The notes beneath the pieces were generated by a model. That model made no database searches. It was not told the origin of the DNA and worked only from the letters and a program-made list of their open reading frames with translations. A DNA stretch of 22,233 nucleotides, from the IMG/VR virus record IMGVR_UViG_3300045918_000265, positions 1 to 22,233 of that record; one strand, 5' to 3'. Below, in pieces: positions 7,543-15,104 of the stretch (its first letter is position 1; the number at the start of each line of letters is the position of its first letter). This DNA comes from a virus. Position numbers and translations under genes: made by a program.

Positions 7543-7950
7543 TTGCGTCAATACTCGCTTCATCGCCGCCGAGACTTGAGCAACCGTAGCCACTTCCATC
7601 TGCCGGTCGAGCGCCGTCAAACCAGCCCTGATAATCATTTCACCCGAGCCAATCGCCCACTTCCCAGTGCTGCGCGAGACCGCACCAGCCTTGATCAGAG
7701 CGTCCTGAGCATCCAGAATGATCTGCTTCGTCTCCGAGCAGAGCTTCAACTCCAGCATCACCCCAGCGATACTCAAGGCACAGGCCAGCGTGTGCCAAAG
7801 CTGCTCGGTACCGCGATCATTTGTCATGGCCACCAGAGCGGCGCGGTAGGCAATGGAGATGTCGCGCTTTTGGGCTTCATCCAGCATGGCGGAGCTTCGA
7901 GATTGAAGCAGGGCGATGCCGGACTGGCCGGTTTTGCGTTTGGTGCTCAT
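7534..7950 (-). CDS. Phage protein of unknown function, helical
   Basis: A 138-residue protein. I place the start at ATG 7950, which overlaps the upstream stop as ATGA; a longer frame upstream would overlap the previous gene fully. The sequence begins MSTKRKTGQSGIALLQSR and is mostly alpha-helical, with a hydrophobic helix around WHTLACALSIAGVMLELKL that is probably a buried core and not a membrane segment. The second half (ILDAQDALIKAGAVSRSTGKW) contains another amphipathic pair. It resembles small conserved proteins of proteobacterial phages found after the WCxxxK gene. It is the last member of an overlapping six-gene cassette. No function is recognised. Confidence 0.75.
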   Translation of the reverse strand: MSTKRKTGQSGIALLQSRSSAMLDEAQKRDISIAYRAALVAMTNDRGTEQLWHTLACALSIAGVMLELKLCSETKQIILDAQDALIKAGAVSRSTGKWAIGSGEMIIRAGLTALDRQMEVATVAQVSAAMKRVLTQVS

Positions 7951-8219
7951 GCGCGCTTCACCGATTCGATAACTTTCACTGGTCTGAACTTCCACGAAGA
8001 GTAGCAGTCGCCATGCCCAGCATATGATGCCTTCTTTTTTGAGCACCAATCCCGCGCCTGCTGCCGAGTCATAAACAGGATTGCCCGCGTAGGTTCGCCT
8101 TCATATTGCGATATCGGGCGCGGGTTCATCCAAGCCGTGCCGATCAGAATAGGCCTTTCGCCGGGGGTGGAGAATTCGACTCCCCATGCAAAACGGTTCC
8201 ATGCGCTGATTCTTTTCAT
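7947..8219 (-). CDS. Conserved small phage protein with FAWGVEFSTPGE motif
   Basis: A 90-residue protein. ATG 8219 overlaps the stop of a 24-residue gene as ATGA; an earlier start eight codons upstream is less likely. The order of motifs is FAWGVEFSTPGE, RPILIGTAW, RAILFMTRQQARDWC and KFRPVKVIE. This matches a family of small proteins common in phages of Pseudomonas, Burkholderia and relatives, whose function is unknown. The fold looks like mixed alpha/beta with a conserved Trp-Cys pair. It is coupled to genes on both sides. Confidence 0.8.
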   Translation of the reverse strand: MKRISAWNRFAWGVEFSTPGERPILIGTAWMNPRPISQYEGEPTRAILFMTRQQARDWCSKKKASYAGHGDCYSSWKFRPVKVIESVKRA

Positions 8220-8290
8220 ACCCGCGTCGCCATCCAGAACCAAAACGCACGGGCCGCGCGTTGATACATCCGCTCGATCCGGCGCTTCAT
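8216..8290 (-). CDS. 24-residue basic micro-protein
   Basis: ATG 8290 runs to TGA 8216 and gives 24 residues, starting MKRRIERMYQRAARAF and ending WFWMATRV. The start overlaps the stop of the 43-residue gene as ATGA, and its own stop overlaps the next start as ATGA, so it exactly fills the space between two genes. The peptide is strongly basic in its first half and aromatic in its second. Exact tiling supports translation, but its only role could be to relay ribosomes to the next gene. Confidence 0.5.
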   Translation of the reverse strand: MKRRIERMYQRAARAFWFWMATRV

Positions 8291-8418
8291 GGAATCAGTC
8301 CAAACGCGAAAAGAACGACATCAATCAGCGCAAACGTACCGATGAGGCCATAAACAAACAGGCTCTCAATCTTCGGCAGCGGCCCCAGATAGTTGAATTT
8401 GTCATCGTAAGTTTTCAT
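8287..8418 (-). CDS. 43-residue single-span membrane micro-protein
   Basis: ATG 8418 to TGA 8287, with a strong GGAGGG ribosome site 5 nt before the start. The peptide begins MKTYDDKFNYLGPLPKIES and is followed by a hydrophobic segment of about 20 residues (LFVYGLIGTFALIDVVLFAF), predicting one membrane helix. The start overlaps the stop of the 45-residue gene and its stop overlaps the 24-residue gene, both as ATGA. Small single-span proteins at this position could be antiholin-like, superinfection-exclusion or membrane-stress factors. Nothing in the sequence decides. Confidence 0.65.
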   Translation of the reverse strand: MKTYDDKFNYLGPLPKIESLFVYGLIGTFALIDVVLFAFGLIP

Positions 8419-8552
8419 ACCACCCTCCCTGAATGCTCCCAAGCCGAGAAGAATCCCTCCCCGTCATTGAGAAAATCGACGAAATGCCAGAGCCGACTTG
8501 CAACTGCAGCGGCCCGGGTTTTGAAGTTGAACCAGACGTGGTGGACGTTCAT
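8415..8552 (-). CDS. 45-residue micro-protein
   Basis: ATG 8552 to TGA 8415. The start shares TGATG with the stop of the preceding gene and its stop shares ATGA with the next. The peptide begins MNVHHVWFNFKTRAAAVASR and continues with LWHFVDFLNDGEGFF, an aromatic-rich amphipathic sequence, mildly basic at first. It has no cysteine pair and no clear membrane segment. A longer frame extends upstream but would overlap the previous gene out of frame. Function unknown; the neat overlaps on both sides argue that it is translated. Confidence 0.55.
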   Translation of the reverse strand: MNVHHVWFNFKTRAAAVASRLWHFVDFLNDGEGFFSAWEHSGRVV

Positions 8553-8893
8553 CAGAAAAGCTCTTTTGCGCCACGGGTGTATGGAGCCGGATGCTGCAGG
8601 CGGGCCATGATGTTCCAAATTCCCATGTACGCGGTATGCAGCTGATTGTCCTTGACCGAGTTCTTGAAGTTGTCAGCCGTGTAGGACATCAGCATGTCGG
8701 TCATCGCCTGAGCAACGACCTCGCGCTTGATCGCGGCACGGTACAGGTAATCAACACCCGGGGTGCGGTTCACGGTGGCGCAAGGGAATACCTTCTCGAT
8801 ATCACCTTTGCGGCGGGCACGAACCAGAAGCTCGTCCTTTTCGCAATCCTTATGCACCACGGACAAAAACGAATTTTTAAGCATGATCCACAT
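8552..8893 (-). CDS. Conserved small phage protein (MWIML family)
   Basis: A 113-residue protein. I choose ATG 8893 because a perfect AAGGAG lies 7 nt upstream and the family begins MWIMLxxSFLS. The features are MWIMLKNSFLSVV, ELLVRARRKGDIEKVFP, TPGVDYLYRA and DNFKNSVKD. Homologues are common in phages of beta- and gammaproteobacteria and have no assigned role. A sigma70-like promoter (TTGACA, 17 bp, TACCAT) ends 31 nt upstream, so this gene heads the small-gene cassette 8893-7534. Confidence 0.85.
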   Translation of the reverse strand: MWIMLKNSFLSVVHKDCEKDELLVRARRKGDIEKVFPCATVNRTPGVDYLYRAAIKREVVAQAMTDMLMSYTADNFKNSVKDNQLHTAYMGIWNIMARLQHPAPYTRGAKELF

Positions 8894-8923
8894 ATCTGTC
8901 TCCTTGTTTAAGTTGGAAGACAC

Positions 8924-8952
8924 ATGGTAGCGGTTGCTATGTTATTTGTCAA
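8924..8952 (-). promoter_or_regulatory. Strong sigma70-like promoter for the small-gene cassette
   Basis: Minus strand: consensus -35 TTGACA (plus 8947-8952), a 17-bp spacer and -10 TACCAT (plus 8924-8929). The start site would be near 8917, about 24 nt before the ATG at 8893. The -35 lies inside the last codons of the Nudix gene. It gives the cassette its own host-polymerase promoter within an otherwise continuous unit. Confidence 0.7.
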
Positions 8953-9766
8953 CTTCATCAGGAACACCCAGCGCTGCAGCAACGGCGTGGTCGACACCCT
9001 TCAGTTCGGCATGGAGTTTGTGCATCGGAACCAGCTTAACGGCCTGCGCCTCCCAGCCAGCACCTGATGGCGTTCCAGCTACCCGTCGACCGGTGTAAAG
9101 CCGTGTGGTTGAAGTAGTCCGCTGGAAGTCTCCGAGCAGGCCGGTGATTTCGACTTTCAGTCCGGTCTCTTCAAATACCTCGCGGATCGCATTCTGCTGC
9201 AGCGACATTTCAGCACCATCCTCTACGGTACCTTTTGGGAAGGTCGATAAATATCCGCCGAAGCCATTCGTAGGACAGGTCAGCCACACCCGCCCATCAT
9301 CCTCCTGAATAACAACACCAGAGGCCGCGTGTTTGCCCAGCGCCACCATGAGGTCTGGTTCTTCCATATCAAGCTGGCCTTCAACGTTCGCCCATTCTTC
9401 CTCCGTCTTCGGAGCGTCCCACGGCGCGAACGGAATGCCGTTCATTTCAGGCGGGCACTTGCCGCCCGGCACAAAGGTGGCCACGGTCAGCGGATTAATC
9501 CACGTTATGTGGTGCGACGGATCGCTCGGCTCGTTTACCTTGGTCTTTGGGGCATTCGGGTGCGGCTTGGCGTTCGGGTAGAACTTGGGTTCCACGTGAA
9601 ACAGGGTTTTCTGCCCACCATACTGCGGCCCGAGGACTTTCTGCCCGGGGTTGGCGTACTTCGCATTGAACGACGCGGCGTGGGTCTTGGTGTCGTAGTC
9701 CTTGACCCATTTCCCGTCGCGTAGGTGGCCTTTCACATGGGCCTTGAGAAATAATATCTGGCTCAT
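8942..9766 (-). CDS. Nudix hydrolase with N-terminal tag motif
   Basis: A 274-residue protein that should hydrolyse a nucleoside diphosphate linked to another moiety, such as ADP-ribose, NADH or a dinucleotide. The N-terminus MSQILFLKAHVKGHLRDGKW (1-20) matches the start of the giant protein (ILFLKA) and its (R/K)DG(K/T) tag. Residues 108-130 (MNGIPFAPWDAP...) are a conserved pre-domain. The Nudix domain spans about 148-268, with the box at 179-203 ending REVFEETGL; R195, E196, E199 and E200 should bind metal. The box has two extra residues between the leading Gly and the RE pair. GWEAQAVKLVP (238-248) is the usual C-terminal element of this phage-associated family. The ATG at 9766 overlaps the upstream stop as ATGA. 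Confidence 0.88.
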   Translation of the reverse strand: MSQILFLKAHVKGHLRDGKWVKDYDTKTHAASFNAKYANPGQKVLGPQYGGQKTLFHVEPKFYPNAKPHPNAPKTKVNEPSDPSHHITWINPLTVATFVPGGKCPPEMNGIPFAPWDAPKTEEEWANVEGQLDMEEPDLMVALGKHAASGVVIQEDDGRVWLTCPTNGFGGYLSTFPKGTVEDGAEMSLQQNAIREVFEETGLKVEITGLLGDFQRTTSTTRLYTGRRVAGTPSGAGWEAQAVKLVPMHKLHAELKGVDHAVAAALGVPDEVDK

Positions 9767-10245
9767 ACACGGGCCTCGTTCCCGAGCAGTTCATGGACGG
9801 CCCACTGCACTGAAGGTTTCAGCATCACTTCGAGCAACATCTCGTCCCCGTCCGCCAGCTTCACCTTCTCTGCCACCATGACGGCGAGCCATTCGAACAG
9901 CACGCAAAACGGATCATCGCTCCACTTCGCGCGGTTGGCCTGCCACCAGTTATCGAGGTCGGCCATGAGCTTGAAGCCAAGGTTGTGCTCGTTGTAGCCT
10001 TTGACGGTGATGTACTCCGGATCGCGCCCCGCAAAGATATCGGCCTGCAGCCGGATTTGAACTTTCAGGGACTCGGTGAACACTTCCGGCGCGATGCGGC
10101 CATACATTACGTCGCCGACCAGCTTCTCCACCGACGTGCAGAAAGACGCGATCAGGGCAGCGACGGCCTCCGGATTGCCGAGGTAGTTTGGCTTAAACGC
10201 GTCGTTGAACGAGTCCGGCGCTATCTCTTCGTGCTGAATACCCAT
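9763..10245 (-). CDS. Unknown protein between the ADP-ribosyltransferase and Nudix genes
   Basis: A 160-residue acidic, mostly helical protein. Start ATG 10245 overlaps the stop of the giant gene as TGATG and has AGGGGGA upstream; a GTG one codon earlier is possible. Features are a helix at about 27-50 (AVAALIASFCTSVEKLVGDV), a Trp/Asn-rich central part (LDNWWQANRAKW) and a hydrophobic helix (CVLFEWLAVMVAEKV). No catalytic motif is visible. Its position, coupled to the toxin-like gene on one side and the Nudix gene on the other, suggests a chaperone, inhibitor or loading factor for them. That is inference from context only. Confidence 0.75.
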   Translation of the reverse strand: MGIQHEEIAPDSFNDAFKPNYLGNPEAVAALIASFCTSVEKLVGDVMYGRIAPEVFTESLKVQIRLQADIFAGRDPEYITVKGYNEHNLGFKLMADLDNWWQANRAKWSDDPFCVLFEWLAVMVAEKVKLADGDEMLLEVMLKPSVQWAVHELLGNEARV

Positions 10246-13200
10246 CACTTCCCCCTGAAAATCATCATCAGCGCCTTACCCAGCGCTTCCAGTTTACCCA
10301 ACTCAGCCACATATCCGTCGTGCGGCGGCAGCATCAAGACGTCGACCTTCACGCCGGAGCCGCTCTTTTCAACTCCAAGCACCACGAAGCGCTGGCCGGG
10401 CAGCGTGGTGATTTCGTGCTCACTGCCATAGTTGCCGCTGGCGAACGAAGGTATTCCCTTGGAGCCTTTCGAGCAGCGAATCTTCAACTGCACGCCACCA
10501 CCCCATGAGTGGTTCTCGTTGTACGACGAGCACATCGAGTCCGTATTCTGGATGATCAGGCCGGGCTTCGCGTTCAGGAACTGCTGCGTCATGCTCTTGC
10601 CTGCGGTGTTGTCCGACATTCCACGGTACATGATCACGCCCTCTGGAATTTCGACCGCATCCTTGTAGACCTTGGCCGCCAGCGTCTGTACTCCGCCTTC
10701 GAACTTGCCGCCATTGCCGGAGGCGCTGACTGTTTTCTTACCCTGCGAGAATACGTGGTTGATCCAGCCAGACGACTGAACCGCACCGACATACGCCTTG
10801 ACGGCAGAGCTTAACTTACTGAAACCATTATAACATTCCTTTACCCACGCCGACTGCTTGGTCAAAAAGTGCCACTTGTAGCCTTCCAGAAGCTCGGAAA
10901 CGTCGTCGATCTGCCCCAGCTTCATGAAGAATCCCATGCGGTGCTCGGCGGCCACGGTCTCGACGCGCTCGGAGGGGTTGAACGAACCTACCATGTCCGA
11001 GATGTCCTCGACACTTCCAGCGCTTCCAACAGACGGAAGTGGCAGGGTGTCCTTGGGCGGGTGGGCAACGGACTGAAGCAACTCTACCAGCCCAGACCAT
11101 TGCTCCTTGATCAGCTTCGCAGGGTGGTCAGTAATCGATACCTTCCCGATAGCTTCTCCGGTTTCCTTGTTTACGGCGGTGTATTTGTACTCCTTCAGCG
11201 CGGTCAGGTTCCCCTTCAGCGCGAAGGCGATCATGGCCTCGCTGTCCTTGGTGTTGTTCTCGTTGACGTGCTTGCTGCCAGAAAGACCTTGACCGGCGCC
11301 TTTGTAGTTCACAAAGTCAATCGCCTTCGGTAAGTCGGACGGATTGACGGACAACTTGCTCTCGTCTACCGGCTTCTCGTTCCATTGGTCGCGGATTCCG
11401 TACTTTTTCAAGATGAAAGCGCGGCGGGCGATCAGTGTCTTGGCGAGCGCCTGCTGCTCCTTGACCGTGCCCGGGCCGACCTTCTCGCAAAGTTCCTCGA
11501 TCTGGGAGGGTTTGATCTTGTTCAACTGCTGCAGCCCGAACTGCATGGATTCCTCGGTGACCTTGCCATAGACAGCGGCGGTCTTCGGGTTCAGCTTCTT
11601 GTCCAGCAAAGTGTCCAATTCTGGAACAGTCGGCCCGAAAGCGTCTCCCTTTGCACCACCCTGCGCGCGATAGAGCAGAGAACCGCCCACGTCGACGTGC
11701 ACAGCACCGTCCTTGCTCATCATGAGGTTGTCATTCCCCAGCCCGACGACGTCCCAGTTTGCCAGCCAAGCGTCGATGGCAAATGCATCGTGCACGCCTT
11801 TTGCCTTGGCGAGCTTCGGAGCGTCGACCACGGACAGGCCGTCAACCCACTTCGAGGCAATCCCAAGTTTTCCGTCCTTGCTGATCAGCTTCAGGTTTGG
11901 AACAGCCACCCCGAGCATCTGGTAGAACTTGGCCGCAATGAATTCGTTCTTGACGACGTCCGGATCGGCGGGAAATTTGCAGTACCACTGCTGGCCGTTC
12001 TTGTCCTTGTACTGTCCGCCAGTGTTGGAACCTTTCTGTGGGCCGGTTTGCTCCCAACCTTTGATGTCCGGGGCGGTGATGGTGCCGACCTTGATGCCGG
12101 GCAGCTTGATCGCCTTGGCGGTCGTGGGGGACGGTGTAGGTTGTGAGAACTGCGCAGCCGGTGAAGGGGTGCCTTCCGATTTCGGCTTCACACCTTTGTG
12201 CGCATCCAGCACGGCCTTGATCTGAGCGCAGAACGTGGCGAATGCCTTCTGGCGGGCAGTGCCTTTGTCGGGAGAGCATTTGTTCGTCTTGAATCCAGCG
12301 GCACCCGGCTTGGATGCGAACATGCCGCCTTCGTAGGCGGTCACGTAGGTTTTGAACCCTGCGGCACCATTGAGCACCGTCGCAGCCATGATGCTCTGCG
12401 CCAGCGGCGGGTAGTTTTTGGCATTGACGTGCTTGTCCAGCGCAAGGAAGTCTGGAATCTGGATCGACTCCAGCGCGGCGGTGAGCGCGGCAGACTTCTT
12501 CTCGGATGGCGTAAGTTTCTTTTCCTGCAAGTGCCACCGGCCATCATGGAACACCAGCGTACCGTCCACGCCTTGCTTGGTGTCGCCTTCCTTGGGCGAT
12601 TCAGGTGCGGTCGCCGGAGCTTCCAGATTGACATTGATGTCTTGGGTACCGGCGTACTTGTAGCCCTTCCCCTCTTTCTCGGTCATGAGCTTGCCCATTG
12701 CCACATTTGCACCGAGTTCGCTGGAGAATTCCTTGGTGGTGCTTTGGCCTTTGGTGCCGATTTTTCCGTAGACAGTGATCAGGTTGTTGCCGACTACGTG
12801 CGCGGCCCAGAACTTGTTGTGGCCTTCCGTCTTCATCTCGTAGGTCGTCTGCTTGACGGATACGGTCAGCGGTTTGGTGGCGACAATCTTCGGAGCCTCC
12901 TGCTTTTGCTTTTGAGCGAGCAGGGTCTCGGCGGCGCTCGGGCCAGTGTCGACAAGCAAAGAATCGCCGTTAGGCGTCTTCCCGTCATTCAGGGCTGAAG
13001 TCCAAACCGAGTTCTGGATCGGCTGCCATTGGCTGAAACCTTTTTTCTTGAATTTCCAGTCTCCGTTTGATTGAGACTGCTGGTACTTTGCGCCAGTACC
13101 GTCAGCAAACACTGTACCGTCCGCGAACCCAGACGCAAATCCCCAGTGATTCTTGCCTTGCATCGGTTTCCACGCAGGCTCTGCGACTTGTGGGGTAACT

Positions 13201-15080
13201 TGGGGGGCGACTTGTGGGGTAACCAACTCCGGCGGCGCATCCTTCGAGACCAGCGGCTTCAAGTGCGCGGTACTGCCGACCTTCTTGTCCACCAGATTGA
13301 AAATCTCTTTCTGCTTCGGTTCTTCCAGAGACAGGTAAGCCTTCCATTGGGCAAGCGTCGGATTCTTGCCGTCGAACGCAGCCTTCTTCCACAGCGATAT
13401 GGCGGCAGAATGCGATGCAGCGCCTTGAAGCTGAGAATACAACTCCTTGAGCGCGACGAGTTTGTCGGCAGCAGGAACGTCGGCCCAGCCATCCGAGGCG
13501 GAAAGTTTCTTGTGGGCTTCTTTTTGGTAGAAGCTGCCTGTTTGAAATGCAGCTATCTCCGCCAACGAAACATCATCTGCTGGGGCGGTTCCGGTTTCTT
13601 CGTCCAATGAATGCCAGCGGCCATTCATGAGAATGTACTGCTTGCCGTCCTCGGTCTTGGTATCGCCTTCCTTGGGATCATCAACGACCAGAGCACCAGC
13701 AGGCATAAAGAACGTCACTCCAGCACCGGCCTCCTTCACAAACTCTTGAGCATCCAATTCAGTCTTGAAGTGAAAACCCTTTATCGCGCCATCCTTCGCA
13801 TAGGACGAATAAAACCCGCCGTGCTTTTTCGCAACTTCGGCGTGCGCCTTGTATTCCTCGTCGCCCATCTTGAATGGGATCGGAACGGCATAAACCTTGT
13901 GGCCTTTCGAGGTATGAGTGAAGGACTCGATGTGCCAGACGTTAGGCGTAGCGGTTTCTTGCGCTTGTGGAGCAATACCAAAAGAAGAAGCCCAACCAGC
14001 ACCTACCGCTTTCGCTTCATGCGTCATGTAATCCCACATCTTCGGCTTCGAGTCATGGGATTTGTAATCCAGCACCTTGCCGGTTGCTACAACCTTCGGT
14101 AGCCAGTATTTCTCTCCGTTCTTCTGGTTGGTCATTTGCACAGCTTCGAATTCGACGCCGCCGATCACGGAGCTTGATGGGTTTGATGGAGACGATGCAT
14201 TCAACCATTGGTTTGCAGACTGGTCGATCAGGCTGTTCAAATTGGCGATAACCTGCGGAGAGTTTCCTTGCGTGACTTTTTTGTATGCAGCATCAAAACC
14301 AGCATCTGTCACCGCTTGGTGCTGCTCGACAGTTGGAACTTTACCTTCCACCAATGAGGCGTGCCACCCAGCGACGCCGGGGATGGAGTGCGGATCGACC
14401 GCGCGCTCTTTTTTTGGCGTGTGCTTAATCAACTCGCCGAACTTTTCTTTACCGACAATCGCACTGGCCGCATTGATAACTTTCGCGCCGACCATTCCAT
14501 GATCCAGCATGAAATGCATCATTGCGTCTTTTTGCTCAAAGTTCGGAGCAACACCGGCCAGCACGCCAGAAAGCCACAGGTCGATCTGCGCCGGTACCGG
14601 ATCAGAGCCGAAAGCGTCCGTTAGGATGGCGTCCTTCTTCAGCGTCGAGACCACGTAGTCCTTGGCGCCTTTCGCTTCAGCCTTGCCGATCTGAACCAGC
14701 TTCTTGTCCAGCGGCAGGTCGGAGAACACAAGCTGCTGCGCCGTGCTCGGAGTTTTGCCTTCGGCATAAGCGGTTGTCCAGAGCGACAGCGCGGCAGAAT
14801 TGCTCGCCTCCTTCTGGATATCCGTCGCGTGCGAAAGGATGTGCGCAAACTGGTGGTCGACCGGCAAGTCCTTAAAGCCGGGCTTTGCCATCAACTTCTT
14901 GTGGGCAATCTTCTGTGAGTGGGAGCCTTTGCCGGAGACGATGTCGTGGACTTCAGCGTCGGGATTGTAATGGACTAACTGGTTATGCGCAGGAACAACG
15001 GTACCGTCCCGCTTGACGTAAGCAGGGACGGTGATCGTTTTAAGTTGGGTTGCTTTAAGGAAAAGTATTGTTGCGGTCAT
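10245..15080 (-). CDS. Giant multidomain protein: WGR domain, HipA/PI3K-like kinase and ADP-ribosyltransferase
   Basis: A 1611-residue protein. ATG 15080 is preferred over a TTG 17 codons upstream because it gives MTATILFLKA, matching the Nudix protein, and GGGGGTG lies upstream. Order: tag with YVKRDGTVVPAH (21-32); a repeat region with W...GK.P at 101, 239, 564 and 693; GDTK...GRWH linkers (472-490, 832-850); WGR domain (about 741-810, VYGKIGTKGQ); kinase-like domain (about 1010-1230) with K1035, E1046, DNLM (1117-1120) and DVGG (1130-1133); C-terminal ADP-ribosyltransferase (about 1405-1590) with YRG (R1486), an SS pair (1518-1519) and SEHEITTLPGQRF, giving E1554/E1556. R-S-ExE enzymes transfer ADP-ribose from NAD, often to arginine or RNA. 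It is probably delivered with the virion or made after infection to modify host targets. A TGTCGTGATG element lies 33 nt upstream. Confidence 0.85.
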   Translation of the reverse strand: MTATILFLKATQLKTITVPAYVKRDGTVVPAHNQLVHYNPDAEVHDIVSGKGSHSQKIAHKKLMAKPGFKDLPVDHQFAHILSHATDIQKEASNSAALSLWTTAYAEGKTPSTAQQLVFSDLPLDKKLVQIGKAEAKGAKDYVVSTLKKDAILTDAFGSDPVPAQIDLWLSGVLAGVAPNFEQKDAMMHFMLDHGMVGAKVINAASAIVGKEKFGELIKHTPKKERAVDPHSIPGVAGWHASLVEGKVPTVEQHQAVTDAGFDAAYKKVTQGNSPQVIANLNSLIDQSANQWLNASSPSNPSSSVIGGVEFEAVQMTNQKNGEKYWLPKVVATGKVLDYKSHDSKPKMWDYMTHEAKAVGAGWASSFGIAPQAQETATPNVWHIESFTHTSKGHKVYAVPIPFKMGDEEYKAHAEVAKKHGGFYSSYAKDGAIKGFHFKTELDAQEFVKEAGAGVTFFMPAGALVVDDPKEGDTKTEDGKQYILMNGRWHSLDEETGTAPADDVSLAEIAAFQTGSFYQKEAHKKLSASDGWADVPAADKLVALKELYSQLQGAASHSAAISLWKKAAFDGKNPTLAQWKAYLSLEEPKQKEIFNLVDKKVGSTAHLKPLVSKDAPPELVTPQVAPQVTPQVAEPAWKPMQGKNHWGFASGFADGTVFADGTGAKYQQSQSNGDWKFKKKGFSQWQPIQNSVWTSALNDGKTPNGDSLLVDTGPSAAETLLAQKQKQEAPKIVATKPLTVSVKQTTYEMKTEGHNKFWAAHVVGNNLITVYGKIGTKGQSTTKEFSSELGANVAMGKLMTEKEGKGYKYAGTQDINVNLEAPATAPESPKEGDTKQGVDGTLVFHDGRWHLQEKKLTPSEKKSAALTAALESIQIPDFLALDKHVNAKNYPPLAQSIMAATVLNGAAGFKTYVTAYEGGMFASKPGAAGFKTNKCSPDKGTARQKAFATFCAQIKAVLDAHKGVKPKSEGTPSPAAQFSQPTPSPTTAKAIKLPGIKVGTITAPDIKGWEQTGPQKGSNTGGQYKDKNGQQWYCKFPADPDVVKNEFIAAKFYQMLGVAVPNLKLISKDGKLGIASKWVDGLSVVDAPKLAKAKGVHDAFAIDAWLANWDVVGLGNDNLMMSKDGAVHVDVGGSLLYRAQGGAKGDAFGPTVPELDTLLDKKLNPKTAAVYGKVTEESMQFGLQQLNKIKPSQIEELCEKVGPGTVKEQQALAKTLIARRAFILKKYGIRDQWNEKPVDESKLSVNPSDLPKAIDFVNYKGAGQGLSGSKHVNENNTKDSEAMIAFALKGNLTALKEYKYTAVNKETGEAIGKVSITDHPAKLIKEQWSGLVELLQSVAHPPKDTLPLPSVGSAGSVEDISDMVGSFNPSERVETVAAEHRMGFFMKLGQIDDVSELLEGYKWHFLTKQSAWVKECYNGFSKLSSAVKAYVGAVQSSGWINHVFSQGKKTVSASGNGGKFEGGVQTLAAKVYKDAVEIPEGVIMYRGMSDNTAGKSMTQQFLNAKPGLIIQNTDSMCSSYNENHSWGGGVQLKIRCSKGSKGIPSFASGNYGSEHEITTLPGQRFVVLGVEKSGSGVKVDVLMLPPHDGYVAELGKLEALGKALMMIFRGK

Positions 15081-15104
15081 GCGATGCACCCCCGAGAATG
15101 CACC

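Noticed and set aside
11385-12998. Long plus-strand frames opposite the giant gene
   Set aside because: They arise from the strong codon bias of the minus-strand gene and show no recognisable domain or start signal.
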